Source of the DNA: Komagataeibacter sp. FNDCF1
Lineage (GTDB): Bacteria > Pseudomonadota > Alphaproteobacteria > Acetobacterales > Acetobacteraceae
Length of the DNA: 64,000 bases
NCBI RefSeq assembly: GCF_021295335.1
Contig: NZ_JAIWOT010000001.1
Location: 2,526,501-2,590,500 of the forward strand
Direction of reading: 5' to 3'
The position numbers were made by a program, and so were the translations under genes. How positions within the stretch are numbered: the first letter of the stretch is position 1; every line of letters starts with the position of its first letter. A model generated the notes under the pieces. It ran no database searches. It worked only from the letters and a program-made list of their open reading frames with translations, and was not told where the DNA came from. Positions 1 through 8,834 of this stretch are shown here, one piece after another.

Positions 1-1
1 T

Positions 2-895
2 ATTCTGGTAACCGGTGGTTCAGGCCAGCTTGCCCGTGCCCTGCGCCTGCGTGGCGGTGATGCGGTGACGGTCGTCGGGCGGCCCCGGTTCGATTTCGAC
101 CAGCCTGACACCGTGGTGCGCGTCATGCACGATATCCGGCCCGACCTGGTCATCAATGCCGCCGCATGGACCGCGGTGGACGCGGCCGAGGAACAGCATG
201 CCCGTGCCCGCCAGGCCAATGCGGAAGGTCCCGCCCTGCTGGCATTGCTGTGCGCGGGGCAGGCCGTGCCCCTGCTGCATGTTTCGACGGATTACGTGTT
301 CAGCGGTGACAAGGGCAGCCCGTATGTGGAAACGGACCCCACCGACCCGCAAAACGTCTATGGAAGCACAAAGGCGGAGGGCGAAAAGGCGGTCCTCACA
401 GCCTGCGCGCAGGCCATGGTGGTGCGTACGGCGTGGGTCTATGGCCCGCATGGCCGCAATTTCGTCCGCACAATGCTGGATGCCGCCCGCACGAAATCAC
501 GGCTTGAGGTCGTGTCCGACCAGTCGGGCAATCCCACCAGCACCCTCGATCTGGCCGATGCGCTTCTGCAGGTGGCGATGCGGATACGGCAGACCGGCTG
601 GCGCCCCGGCTACCGGGGCGTGTTCCATGCCGTGGGCGGGGGAAGTGCCACGTGGCATGAACTGGCCTGCGCGGCCGTGGCACAGGCGGGTCGCCATGGC
701 CATCCTGTGCCGTCCGTCACGCCAATCACCACAGCGGACTGGCCAACACCCGCCCCCCGTCCCATCGATGCCCGGCTTGACTGCGGGCGGCTCAGGCAGG
801 TTTTCGGGATTGAACTGCCCCACTGGCGCGACAGTCTGGGTCCGGTGGTCGACACCATGCTTGGCCATGACCGGCAGTTCGGTCAGGTCGAGTGA
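2..895 (+). CDS. rfbD: dTDP-4-dehydrorhamnose reductase, 5' end cut by window
   Basis: Last step of dTDP-L-rhamnose synthesis: NADPH-dependent reduction of dTDP-4-dehydro-rhamnose, supplying rhamnose for LPS or exopolysaccharide. The reading frame is open from base 2, where the Rossmann glycine motif VTGGSGQL is already present, so only a few N-terminal residues should be missing; 297 residues are visible. Further family marks are the VINAAAWTAVDAAE segment, HVSTDYVFSG, and the catalytic YGSTK (YxxxK) typical of extended SDR enzymes. It ends with TGA at 893-895 and overlaps the convergent MATE gene by 13 bases. Rhamnose genes usually sit in rfbACBD clusters; the partners would lie to the left of the window. 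The exopolysaccharide locus at the other end of the window could use its product, but that is inference. Confidence 0.9.
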   Translation: MLVTGGSGQLARALRLRGGDAVTVVGRPRFDFDQPDTVVRVMHDIRPDLVINAAAWTAVDAAEEQHARARQANAEGPALLALLCAGQAVPLLHVSTDYVFSGDKGSPYVETDPTDPQNVYGSTKAEGEKAVLTACAQAMVVRTAWVYGPHGRNFVRTMLDAARTKSRLEVVSDQSGNPTSTLDLADALLQVAMRIRQTGWRPGYRGVFHAVGGGSATWHELACAAVAQAGRHGHPVPSVTPITTADWPTPAPRPIDARLDCGRLRQVFGIELPHWRDSLGPVVDTMLGHDRQFGQVE

Positions 896-2316
896 TCGAG
901 TTCATCCAGTTCGATCATGCCTGCCTCCCCTGTCTGTGGCGGGGGAAGGACGGGCATGGCATGTGCGGTTGCATGATCACCCGGATGCAGCCTGCGTACC
1001 ACGGTAAAGGCGGTCATGACCGCGCATGAACCGAACAGTATGCTGCCCAGCACCTGCCCCACCTGCACGCCGCCGGGGCCGAATTTCATGCCAAGCCAGA
1101 CAAACGGCACGGTACCCAGCGTAGCCCGCCCCCAGTTGAACAGGGTGGAATAAAGCGGGAAACCAAGGTTGTTGAAGGCTGCATTGGCCACGAACAGCAT
1201 ACCGATGAAGACATAACCGGCAATGGTCCAGTTACAGAACAGATGGATCAGCATGGCGGCGGTGCCCTGTGCCGAGAAAACCCGCACCACCATGTCCTGT
1301 GTTAAGAACAGGATGCACCACGTGATGGCCACGCACCCCGCGACCAGCCATAGCGAGGCCACCAGCGTCGCACGCACCCGGCCCAGTTGTCCCGCGCCAA
1401 GATTTTGCGACATGATCGGCCCGACCGATCCCGTCAGCGCGAAGACAAAGGCAAAGGCAACCGGCACGATCCGCTCGATGGTGGCCTGTCCCGCTATGGC
1501 CGCCAGTCCGAAGCCTGCCATGGCGTGGGTCACGAATATGCTGCTGACCGGCGTTGCCAGGTTGGTCAGGATGGCGGGCATGGCCACCTCCCCCACCAGT
1601 TTCGTATCCGCCAGCACATGCGTGCGCACGGGCCAGGCCAGCAGGCCATGCCGGCGCACGCAGCGAAAACCGACAAGGGCCACGAAGGCGCGGGAGAACA
1701 CGGTGCTGATCGCCGCCCCTTCCAGCCCCAGTCCCAGCCCCACGATCAGCAGCGGATCCATGATGGCCGAAACCATGGCCCCCAGCAGCGTGACATTCAT
1801 GGAAATGCGGGCGGCACCTATGGCGCGCAGCAGGGCGGAACACCCCATGCCCGCCGCGATCAGCGGCAGTCCGGGGGATACGATCTCCAGGAAAAGGGTG
1901 GCCTGCCGCGCCGCATCCCCCTTTGCCCCCAGCATGGCCAGAAGAGGTGCGGCAAGCCACGCCGTGACCAGGCCGATCAGCAGGCAGCTTGCCATTATGA
2001 CAATGCCGAAGGACGAGGCCACGCGCCGCGCCTGCTCGATCCTGCCCGCACCGATCAGCCTGCCGCTGATCGCCCCGATGCCGATTGACAGGCCAATGGA
2101 CACGGCAATCTGCACGTAGCTGACCACGCCGGAAAAACCGATGGCCGCCGTCAGCGCCGGGTTCCCCAGCCAGGCGATGTAGAACAGGTTGAGCAGATCG
2201 ACCGTGAACACGGTCATGAGACCAATGGCCCCCGTCCCCGCCATGACCACGACATGACGCACAATGCTGCCGGTGCAGAATGTAGCCTTTGGTCGTGTTG
2301 CGGGTGCTGCCCCCAT
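883..2316 (-). CDS. MATE family efflux transporter
   Basis: Predicted inner-membrane multidrug/toxin extruder of 477 residues, the usual size for a MATE protein. About twelve hydrophobic segments can be counted, arranged as two similar halves; the first half begins with a segment containing GLMTVFTVDLLNLFYIAWLG and later has the conserved region with NVTLLGAMVSAIMDPLL. Transport is probably driven by Na+ or H+, and the substrate cannot be told from sequence. An AGGA lies only two bases before the ATG at 2316, so the start is acceptable but not certain. It stands alone, convergent with the rhamnose reductase gene, with a long A/T-rich region upstream. Confidence 0.85.
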   Translation of the reverse strand: MGAAPATRPKATFCTGSIVRHVVVMAGTGAIGLMTVFTVDLLNLFYIAWLGNPALTAAIGFSGVVSYVQIAVSIGLSIGIGAISGRLIGAGRIEQARRVASSFGIVIMASCLLIGLVTAWLAAPLLAMLGAKGDAARQATLFLEIVSPGLPLIAAGMGCSALLRAIGAARISMNVTLLGAMVSAIMDPLLIVGLGLGLEGAAISTVFSRAFVALVGFRCVRRHGLLAWPVRTHVLADTKLVGEVAMPAILTNLATPVSSIFVTHAMAGFGLAAIAGQATIERIVPVAFAFVFALTGSVGPIMSQNLGAGQLGRVRATLVASLWLVAGCVAITWCILFLTQDMVVRVFSAQGTAAMLIHLFCNWTIAGYVFIGMLFVANAAFNNLGFPLYSTLFNWGRATLGTVPFVWLGMKFGPGGVQVGQVLGSILFGSCAVMTAFTVVRRLHPGDHATAHAMPVLPPPQTGEAGMIELDELDHST

Positions 2317-2555
2317 GGGGTGGTCCTGTCTGCTGGGCGTTCATGCTGCCGGCCATGGCTGTGCCGTGGCATGGCCATATGATGCGGGGCAATGAAATCC
2401 GGCACAAGGCCCCCCGTGTGCACCACTTTTTGTGTCATGGCAGAAAAGTGGCGTGCTGTTCTTTATATATTGATGTCCCATTGTGCGGTGCAAAATAAAC
2501 AGTTGAATTGTGCAGCGCAAAAAAAGTAAAATTTCATTTTTATTTATGTTTATTG

Positions 2556-2584
2556 TTGACCTGATAAAATAAGCATGGCATACA
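2556..2584 (+). promoter_or_regulatory. Candidate promoter for the small RNA at 2585-2714
   Basis: In an unusually A/T-rich stretch, TTGACC (2556-2561) is followed after 17 bases by CATACA (2579-2584), a good -35 but a weak -10 match. TAAAAT at 2565-2570 is a better -10 on its own but lacks a -35. The direction agrees with the hairpins and terminator that follow. This is pattern reading only. Confidence 0.3.
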
Positions 2585-2714
2585 GAATCACACGAGGCCA
2601 GCAGGCTTCCATAAATACCAAGAATATCCGGTAAAGATACCGGACAGGACGCGGTGGCAGAAATGCCAGCATCCCACTAACAGGGTTCCCTTTTATTGGG
2701 GAACCCTGTTTTTT
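2585..2714 (+). ncRNA. Candidate structured small RNA with its own terminator
   Basis: Four consecutive hairpins are seen in 120 bases that have no convincing ORF: GAGGCC-AGCA-GGCTTC (2594-2609, one G-U pair), CCGGTA-AAGA-TACCGG (2628-2643), TGGCA-GAAA-TGCCA with a GNRA tetraloop (2655-2668), and a 12-bp stem followed by a T-run (2679-2714). The gene upstream points away, so the terminator has no protein gene to serve. A free-standing sRNA is the simplest reading; a long 5' leader for the 67-residue gene at 2837 is less likely because the terminator intervenes. I do not recognise a known RNA family. Confidence 0.5.
2679..2714 (+). terminator. Rho-independent terminator of the candidate small RNA
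   Basis: A perfect 12-bp stem, AACAGGGTTCCC (2679-2690) pairing with GGGAACCCTGTT (2699-2710), with an 8-base loop, followed by further T residues to 2714. It reads on the + strand, while the nearest upstream protein gene (MATE) is on the - strand. Confidence 0.8.
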
Positions 2715-2836
2715 TACGTATGGCAATCAGTAACGGGTGCCATCCGTCTTTTACGTATCTGGTCCGTCCGGGCTTTCACTACGCTATGGCGGGCGTCGGC
2801 ACCTGCTGGCGCCATTCCGCCAAGGGAGCCATACCA

Positions 2837-3040
2837 ATGTCCAGACTGACAGCGGCCGAACGCAATGCCCTGCCTGATTCAGCCTTTGCCCTGCCCGGCC
2901 GGCGTTATCCGATACCCGACGCCACCCATGCGCGCGATGCGCTGGCCCGTGCCAGCGAAATGCTGCATCGCGGCGACCTGACACGCGAAGAGTATGACAC
3001 GATCGTTTTACGTGCCCACGCCGTGCTGGAAAACGAATAG
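2837..3040 (+). CDS. Small hypothetical protein, 67 residues
   Basis: The ATG at 2837 is chosen over upstream in-frame starts because AAGGGAG lies 8 bases before it (2822-2828) and because the upstream extension crosses the terminator at 2679-2714. The protein begins MSRLTAAERNALPDSAFALP and continues with a segment rich in Pro, Ala and charged residues. From memory this opening (S-R-L-T-x-A-x-R-x-x-L-P-x-S-x-F-A) resembles a conserved small family (DUF6582-like) found in bacteria and phages; this was not checked. It has no membrane segment or signal peptide. Function is unknown. It converges on etfA and lies about 80 bases from it. Confidence 0.7.
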   Translation: MSRLTAAERNALPDSAFALPGRRYPIPDATHARDALARASEMLHRGDLTREEYDTIVLRAHAVLENE

Positions 3041-3050
3041 CCGCCCCATG

Positions 3051-3090
3051 AAAAAAAGGGGGCGCGGACCATCTTCCGGCCCGCGCCCCC
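3051..3090 (-). terminator. Intrinsic terminator of etfBA
   Basis: Read on the - strand this is a 13-bp GC-rich stem (3078-3090 with 3058-3070, one G-U pair) with a 7-base loop, followed by seven T residues (3051-3057). It begins 29 bases after the etfA stop codon. Confidence 0.85.
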
Positions 3091-3118
3091 CTTCGGGCCT
3101 GCATGGAGTCGAAAGGCG

Positions 3119-4057
3119 TCAGCCCGCCTTGTCCAGTTCCGCCTCAAGCTGCGGCAGAATGGTGAACAGGTCGCCCACGATCCCGTAATCCGCCACCTGG
3201 AAGATCGGTGCTTCAGGGTCCTTGTTGACGGCAACGATCACCTTGCTGTCCTTCATGCCCGCAAGATGCTGGATCGCGCCCGATATGCCCAGCGCGATAT
3301 ACAGTTCGGGGGCCACGATCTTGCCGGTCTGGCCAACCTGGTATTCGTTGGGCACGAAACCCTTGTCCACCGCGGCGCGCGACGCGCCAATGGCGGCGCC
3401 AAGACGGTCGGCCAGCGGTTCGAGGAGCTTGAAGTTCTCCCCGTTCTGCATGCCGTTGCCGCCCGAGACCACGACACGGGCGGATTCCAGTTCCGGGCGT
3501 TCGGACTTGGACAGTTCCGTGCTGACAAAGGTCGAGCCACCGGGGCCTGCCGGCAGGGCCACGTCCTCGATCACCGCATTGCCGCCTTCGGCAGCCACCG
3601 GCTCGAAGGCGGAAGCACGCACGGTGATGATCTTCTTCGCATCGGCCGATTTCACGGTGGCCAGCGCGCTGCCCGCATAGATCGGGCGGACGAAGGTGTC
3701 GGCATCGTTGATTGCGACAATATCGGGAATCGGCTGCACATCCAGCAATGCTGCCGCACGGGGCAGCACGTTCTTCGCCATGGCGGACGACGTGGCGAGG
3801 ATATGGGTATAACCCGCGGCAAGCTGCGCCAGCAGGGCCGCAACCGGCTCGGCCAGTTCGCTGCTGCCGGTCGTGTCGGTGACCTGCAGCACCTTTTTCA
3901 CGCCGGGAATGGCGGCGGCCGACCTTGCGGCGGCAACTGCGTCCGGTCCGGTGACCAGCACATCGACATCACCCAGCTGGCTGGCGGCCGCAATGGCCGA
4001 GCGTGAAGCCTGCCGGATCACGCCGCCTTCATGATCAAGGAAAACGAGTACGGTCAT
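3119..4057 (-). CDS. etfA: Electron transfer flavoprotein, alpha subunit
   Basis: FAD-binding subunit of the soluble ETF heterodimer, which collects electrons from acyl-CoA and other dehydrogenases and passes them to ETF-quinone oxidoreductase. It is 312 residues, normal for the family. The N-terminal domain (about 1-185) begins [12 protein letters not shown]; the C-terminal FAD domain holds the signature region with [20 protein letters not shown] and [17 protein letters not shown], and ends [13 protein letters not shown]. It follows etfB after a 2-base gap, so the two are surely co-translated from one mRNA. A strong terminator follows. Confidence 0.97.
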   Translation of the reverse strand: MTVLVFLDHEGGVIRQASRSAIAAASQLGDVDVLVTGPDAVAAARSAAAIPGVKKVLQVTDTTGSSELAEPVAALLAQLAAGYTHILATSSAMAKNVLPRAAALLDVQPIPDIVAINDADTFVRPIYAGSALATVKSADAKKIITVRASAFEPVAAEGGNAVIEDVALPAGPGGSTFVSTELSKSERPELESARVVVSGGNGMQNGENFKLLEPLADRLGAAIGASRAAVDKGFVPNEYQVGQTGKIVAPELYIALGISGAIQHLAGMKDSKVIVAVNKDPEAPIFQVADYGIVGDLFTILPQLEAELDKAG

Positions 4058-4059
4058 GA

Positions 4060-4809
4060 TCAGATCACCTTTGCTTCGTTACGCAGGCGCGACACCAGTT
4101 CCGCCGCCGAGTCGAGCTTTATGCCCGCCTTGCGTTCCGGTGGTTCGGCAACCGAGACCACGCTCAGGCGCGGCGTCATGTCCACGCCCAGATCGGCGGG
4201 CGTGAGCTTTTCCATCGGCTTCTTGCGCGCCTTCATGATGTTGGGCAGCGAGGCATAGCGCGGTTCGTTCAGGCGCAGGTCAGCGGTGATGATGGCGGGC
4301 AGCGCCAGTCTGATGGTCTGCAGGCCGCCATCGATCTCACGCGTCACGGTCACGCCGCCATCGGCCACGTCCACCTTGGAGGCAAAGGTCGCCTGCGGCC
4401 GGTCCAGCAGTCCCGCCAGCATCTGGCCGGTGGCGTTCATGTCATCATCGATGGCCTGCTTGCCCAGGATGACGAGATCAGGCTTTTCCCTTTCCACCAG
4501 CGCCCTGAGTACCTTGGCCACCGCCAGCGGTTCGGTCACCACGTCGGTTTCCACCAGGATCGCGCGATCCGCACCCATGGCCATGGCCGTGCGCAGGGTG
4601 TCCTGTGCCTTGGCCTCGCCAATGGAGACGGCGATGATCTCGCTCACCACGCCTTTTTCCTTCAGGCGCACGGCTTCCTCGACCGCGATCTCGTCAAACG
4701 GATTCATGGACATCTTGACGCCAGCGGTTTCCACGCCGGAACCATCGGCCTTCACGCGCGGCTTGATGTTGTAATCAATCACGCGCTTAACGGGTACAAG
4801 AACCTTCAT
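4060..4809 (-). CDS. etfB: Electron transfer flavoprotein, beta subunit
   Basis: AMP-binding subunit of ETF, partner of the adjacent alpha subunit. It is 249 residues, as expected. It opens [20 protein letters not shown] and contains the family pattern [20 protein letters not shown] and the AMP-loop region around [20 protein letters not shown]; the beta-subunit signature lies around [18 protein letters not shown]. It is the first gene of etfBA, with the ETF-QO gene 71 bases upstream on the same strand, so the three may form one transcription unit for feeding electrons into ubiquinone. Confidence 0.97.
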   Translation of the reverse strand: MKVLVPVKRVIDYNIKPRVKADGSGVETAGVKMSMNPFDEIAVEEAVRLKEKGVVSEIIAVSIGEAKAQDTLRTAMAMGADRAILVETDVVTEPLAVAKVLRALVEREKPDLVILGKQAIDDDMNATGQMLAGLLDRPQATFASKVDVADGGVTVTREIDGGLQTIRLALPAIITADLRLNEPRYASLPNIMKARKKPMEKLTPADLGVDMTPRLSVVSVAEPPERKAGIKLDSAAELVSRLRNEAKVI

Positions 4810-4880
4810 TGCATATTTGCCTGTCTGTCTTCGGATAAGGGCAATCGGTGTGGCGGGTACATACCGTACCCGCCATCCAA

Positions 4881-6521
4881 TTACATCCCACCCGGATAGT
4901 TCGGGCCGCCCGCGCCCTCCGGCGTGGCCCAGTCGATGTTCTGGGCCGGGTCCTTGATGTCGCAGGTCTTGCAGTGCACGCAGTTCTGCGCGTTGATCTG
5001 CAGGCGCGGGTCGGTGGCTTCATCCGCCACCTCATACACGCCCGCCGGGCAGTAACGGCTTTCGGGGGCGCGGAACACGTCCCAGTTCACCGTTTTCCAC
5101 AGCGACATGTTGCGTACCTTCAGGTGGACCGGCTGGTCTTCCTCGTGGTTGGTGCTGGACAGGAACACGGATGAAAGACGGTCGAAGGTGATCTTGCCGT
5201 CAGGCTTGGGGTAGTTGATCTTCGGCGAGATCGAGGCCGGTTCTAGCACCTCGTTATCGGCGTGGCGGGTGTGCAGCGTCCACGGCGCGCGGCCGCGCAG
5301 CAGCATGGCGTCGATGCCGGAATACAGCGCGCCGCCCTTCATGCCGAATCTGGCGAAGGCGGGGCGGATGTTGCGCACCGCGCGCAGTTCGGCCCACAGC
5401 CAGGAATCCTTGATGCGGCGCGTGTACGAACCCGGTTCGACCCGGCTGGTGGCCAGTGCTTCGGCCACGGCTTCGGCCGCGAGCATGCCGGACTTCATGG
5501 CCGTGTGGGTACCCTTGATCTTGGGCACGTTGAGGAAGCCCGCCGTATCGCCAATCAGCGCCCCACCGGGGAAGGTCAGGCGCGGGATGGACTGGATGCC
5601 CCCTTCGGACAGCGCGCGCGCGCCATAGGCGATGCGGCGGCCACCCTCGAAATACGGGCGGAAGGCCGGGTGCAGCTTCAGGCGCTGCATTTCTTCGAAC
5701 GGCGACAGCCAGGTGTTGGGATAATCCAGCCCCGTGACAAACCCGTAGGAGACCAGGTTGTCCCCGAAATGGTACATCCATGCCCCGCCATAGGTCCGGT
5801 CATCCAGCGGCCAGCCAAAGCTGTGCTGCACCAGGCCGGGACGGTGCATTTCCTTGGGGATTTCCCACAGTTCCTTGATGCCCAGCCCGTAGGTCTGCGG
5901 GTCCACGCCCTTGCGCAGGTTGTACATGGCCGTGACCTGCTTGGTCAGCGATCCACGGCAGCCTTCGGCAAACAGGGTGTATTTCGCGCGCAGTTCCATG
6001 CCCGGCGCATAGTTGTCGCCCGGCTGGCCATCGCGGCCCACGCCCATGTCGCCCGTTGCGACACCCGTCACCCGGCCGCTGTCATCGACCAGCACTTCCG
6101 CCCCCGCGAAGCCGGGATAGATCTCGACGCCCAGTTCCTCGGCACGGCCGGCAAGCCAGCGGCACAGGTCGCCAAGGCTTACGATGTAATTGCCGTGGTT
6201 GCTCATATGCGGCATCACGCGGTCAAGATAGGGAACTTCGAGACTGCCCTTTTCCGTCAGGTAGAGCATCTGCTCTTCCGTCACGGCGGTGTTGAGCGGT
6301 GCGCCTTCCTCACGCCAGTGCGGCAGGAGTTCTTCCAGCGCGCGTGGTTCGATCACGGCGCCGGACAGGATATGGGCGCCAATTTCGCTGCCCTTCTCGA
6401 TCAGGCATACGCTGGCCTCGGGGGCAACCTGCCGCAGCCGGATCGCCGCGGCCAGGCCCGATGGGCCACCGCCGACAATAACGACATCGAATTCCATAGT
6501 CTCGCGCGTGGTCTCGCTCAT
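4881..6521 (-). CDS. Electron transfer flavoprotein-ubiquinone oxidoreductase
   Basis: Membrane-associated FAD and 4Fe-4S enzyme that oxidises reduced ETF and reduces ubiquinone. It is 546 residues, close to the family norm. The N-terminal FAD motif is [16 protein letters not shown] (about 14-29). The quinone/FAD core follows, with GCRGSLTKQ and the [20 protein letters not shown] segment. The C-terminal ferredoxin-like region supplies the cluster cysteines: CPAGVYE, then [14 protein letters not shown]. It lies directly upstream of etfBA on the same strand. In acetic acid bacteria this chain would feed the ubiquinol oxidases; that is general knowledge applied to this gene set. Confidence 0.96.
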   Translation of the reverse strand: MSETTRETMEFDVVIVGGGPSGLAAAIRLRQVAPEASVCLIEKGSEIGAHILSGAVIEPRALEELLPHWREEGAPLNTAVTEEQMLYLTEKGSLEVPYLDRVMPHMSNHGNYIVSLGDLCRWLAGRAEELGVEIYPGFAGAEVLVDDSGRVTGVATGDMGVGRDGQPGDNYAPGMELRAKYTLFAEGCRGSLTKQVTAMYNLRKGVDPQTYGLGIKELWEIPKEMHRPGLVQHSFGWPLDDRTYGGAWMYHFGDNLVSYGFVTGLDYPNTWLSPFEEMQRLKLHPAFRPYFEGGRRIAYGARALSEGGIQSIPRLTFPGGALIGDTAGFLNVPKIKGTHTAMKSGMLAAEAVAEALATSRVEPGSYTRRIKDSWLWAELRAVRNIRPAFARFGMKGGALYSGIDAMLLRGRAPWTLHTRHADNEVLEPASISPKINYPKPDGKITFDRLSSVFLSSTNHEEDQPVHLKVRNMSLWKTVNWDVFRAPESRYCPAGVYEVADEATDPRLQINAQNCVHCKTCDIKDPAQNIDWATPEGAGGPNYPGGM

Positions 6522-6592
6522 ACCTCTGTTGTCCTCATTGCGTCATGACCGGGATGACATACGGTAAATGTTACACGGGATAGACGTGCTTC

Positions 6593-7306
6593 CTAGAACC
6601 GTTTGGTACCTGAATAAAGACCTGTTGCACATTCCGTTCCCGTGGCCCATGCAGACTGACCCGTCTTGGCATGCACGGGTGGTGCGGCCAGTTCGCCGGT
6701 CGCCTGCCATTCGGGGCCGACATAATTGACAATCAGCGTGCGTCGCACCCCGTTGAGCGGGCGTGGCACAAACCCGTGCCACGACTGCGCCGACGGGATG
6801 AAAAGCAGCCCGGAATTGAATACGCCCGAAGCACGCGCCACGGGCATGCCCTCTGCTGTCATGATGTCCGTGCCCCAGTCCGCCGCCTGCGCGCCCATGG
6901 AGAGCGAGATGAGCAGCGTCAGCCGCTTGGCGCCGATATCGGTATGCGGTTCCAGCCAGAAGCCATCGGTATCCAGACACAGTTCAAGGCGCAGGGACGT
7001 GTTTTCAAGCCGGGCCGCGCACCGGGTGGTGAACATGTCGCGGGTACATCGCGCATCAAACAGCCGTGCCAGCCGGTCCAGCGCCGGGCTGGTCGCGCGC
7101 AGGGACGGGGTGATGAACAGCCGCTGCCCGTTGCGCCCGGCCCGCTGGCCACCGCTGTCACCGCCGATGAAGCGGGCCCCGGGCCGCCAGGCCATTAGCG
7201 CCATTGTTACAGGGGCGGGCAGGACGTCCTGAAGCTGCCAGTGGGGATAGGGCCAGGCAATGGTCGGGCTGGCCTGCAGGGCGGCGATGACGCAGTTGGT
7301 GTGCAT
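6593..7306 (-). CDS. 2OG-Fe(II) oxygenase-like protein
   Basis: 237 residues. The iron-binding triad of a 2-oxoglutarate-dependent dioxygenase can be read: HTD in EPHTDIGAKRLTLLISL, and a distal His in SWHGFVPRPLNGVRRTLIVNY, where the following Arg (VRRTL) would bind 2-oxoglutarate. This matches the HxD...H...R order of the prolyl-4-hydroxylase-like fold. The substrate is unknown; related proteins in polysaccharide and peptide clusters hydroxylate sugars, fatty acids or peptides. It is the last gene of a - strand series, separated from hemN by a degenerate copy of the dispersed palindromic element. The last 30 or so residues look poorly conserved in character. Confidence 0.7.
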   Translation of the reverse strand: MHTNCVIAALQASPTIAWPYPHWQLQDVLPAPVTMALMAWRPGARFIGGDSGGQRAGRNGQRLFITPSLRATSPALDRLARLFDARCTRDMFTTRCAARLENTSLRLELCLDTDGFWLEPHTDIGAKRLTLLISLSMGAQAADWGTDIMTAEGMPVARASGVFNSGLLFIPSAQSWHGFVPRPLNGVRRTLIVNYVGPEWQATGELAAPPVHAKTGQSAWATGTECATGLYSGTKRF

Positions 7307-7357
7307 GGAATGGTTTATGGCCCGGCCTGTCGCGGCATGAAGGATGGGAAGAGGCGT

Positions 7358-7440
7358 AAAAGCTTCCGGATGCCGCCGTTCTTCAACAGACGGGTCGTTT
7401 CCTGAAGTTTCCTGAAAAAAGCTTTACCGGAAACGTCCTT
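7358..7440. repeat. Dispersed nested palindrome, copy 1 (degenerate)
   Basis: Degenerate member of the family described under the copy at 27450-27526. The ends (AAAGCTTCCGG and CCGGAAACGT), the TGCCGCC half-stem and the AAAAAAGCTT half-stem are recognisable, but the central pairing is largely lost. It lies 22 bases beyond the hemN stop codon and before the start of the oxygenase gene. Confidence 0.6.
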
Positions 7441-7462
7441 ATGGTTTTCCCGGCATTTCAGT

Positions 7463-8830
7463 CTACAGGGCGCTGGCATGACGGGTGGCGCTGTCAGCCC
7501 CCAGATAACGGTCAAAGATCGCGGCCACATGCCGCACGAAGGGCCGCCCCTTTTCCGTAATCCGGATCTGGTGGCCGGTGACCTGCACCAGCCCGTCGCG
7601 CGCCATGCCCTGCAGGCGGCCCAGTTCGGGGTCAAGGCTGCTGGCGGGCAGGCCGTGCCGTGCCAGGACCTGCGCCACATCGACCCGCAGGGTGCACATG
7701 ACCTGTTCTATTATGGCGGCGCGCAGCCGGTCATCGCCGTCCAGCGCTACGCCGCGCACAACCGGCAGGCTGTCCGTATCCTGCGCCATGAGCCGGGCAT
7801 AGGCGGCGGAGGATACGGCATTCTGCGTCATGCCGCCCGGCAGCGCTGAAATGGCGGATGCACCAATCCCGATCAGGGCGGTGGCGGCATCAACCGTGTA
7901 ACCCTGAAAATTGCGGTGCAGCGTGCCTGTGGTCATGGCGCGGGCCATGCTGTCGTCAGGATCGGCATAATGGTCCAGCCCCACGGGCACGAAGCCCTCC
8001 GCGCGCAGTACGCCATCAATGGCCGCACGCTGTGCCACGCGTTCCGCCGGGCCGGGCAACTGGCCCGTGGGCATCAGGGCCTGACGCTTCTGCTTCCATG
8101 GCACATGGGCATAGCCGAACACGGCCAGCCGGTCCGGGCGCAGGCTGGCCACCGCCCGTGCCGTGCGGGCAACGCCCGCCACGTCCTGACGCGGCAGGCC
8201 ATAGATCAGGTCGATATTGACGGACGCCACGCCCGCCGCGCGCAGGGCGTCCAGACAGTCCCGCGTCTGGTCCCAGCCCTGTATGCGCCCGCAGGCTTCC
8301 TGCACGTCCGGGTCCAGGTCCTGCACGCCCATGCTGGCGCGGTTGAAGCCCAGTTCATGCAGCAGCGCAGGATATGCGGGCGGCAGGTGGCGGGGATCGA
8401 CCTCGATGCTGATTTCGGCATCCGCAGTGATGGTGAAATTCTGGCGTATGGCCTGCATCACCCGGCGCATCGTGCCCACGGGCAGCGTGGTGGGCGTGCC
8501 GCCACCCCATTGCAGGTGGCTTATGCTGTGGCCTGGGCCAAGGATCGCCACGACCCGGCGCAGTTCCTCCAGCAGCAGGGCGCCGTAGGCGGCCCGCGCA
8601 TCCGCATTGCGCAGCACGGCGGTATTGCACCCGCAGAACCGGCATAGCGTGTCACAGAAGGGAACGTGGAGATAAAGGGAAAGTGGCTGCGTGGCCGGCA
8701 GGGTGGAGAGCCATGCGCGGCTGTCCGCAGGGCCCACCGCATCGCTGAACTGCGCTGCGGTGGGGTAGCTGGTGTAACGCGGCAGGTTGCCCCCGTAGCG
8801 GGAAAGCAGGGTGCTGTCCGCCGCGTTCAT
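7463..8830 (-). CDS. hemN: Oxygen-independent coproporphyrinogen III oxidase
   Basis: Radical-SAM enzyme of haem synthesis that converts coproporphyrinogen III to protoporphyrinogen IX without oxygen. The start at 8830 (MNAADSTLLSRYGGN) gives 455 residues, the normal HemN size; a longer frame would run through ompW. The cluster cysteines are C59, C63, C66 with C68 next to them (CDTLCRFCGC), and the SAM region GGGTPTTLP follows. The C-terminal HemN domain is complete. It starts 4 bases after the ompW stop codon, so both genes should share the promoter with the FNR box at 9746-9759, which would make expression rise under oxygen limitation. Confidence 0.96.
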   Translation of the reverse strand: MNAADSTLLSRYGGNLPRYTSYPTAAQFSDAVGPADSRAWLSTLPATQPLSLYLHVPFCDTLCRFCGCNTAVLRNADARAAYGALLLEELRRVVAILGPGHSISHLQWGGGTPTTLPVGTMRRVMQAIRQNFTITADAEISIEVDPRHLPPAYPALLHELGFNRASMGVQDLDPDVQEACGRIQGWDQTRDCLDALRAAGVASVNIDLIYGLPRQDVAGVARTARAVASLRPDRLAVFGYAHVPWKQKRQALMPTGQLPGPAERVAQRAAIDGVLRAEGFVPVGLDHYADPDDSMARAMTTGTLHRNFQGYTVDAATALIGIGASAISALPGGMTQNAVSSAAYARLMAQDTDSLPVVRGVALDGDDRLRAAIIEQVMCTLRVDVAQVLARHGLPASSLDPELGRLQGMARDGLVQVTGHQIRITEKGRPFVRHVAAIFDRYLGADSATRHASAL

Positions 8831-8834
8831 GCCA

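Noticed and set aside
2289-2498. 69-codon + strand frame in the region upstream of the MATE gene
   Set aside because: It overlaps the MATE start, lacks a ribosome site, and has irregular composition.
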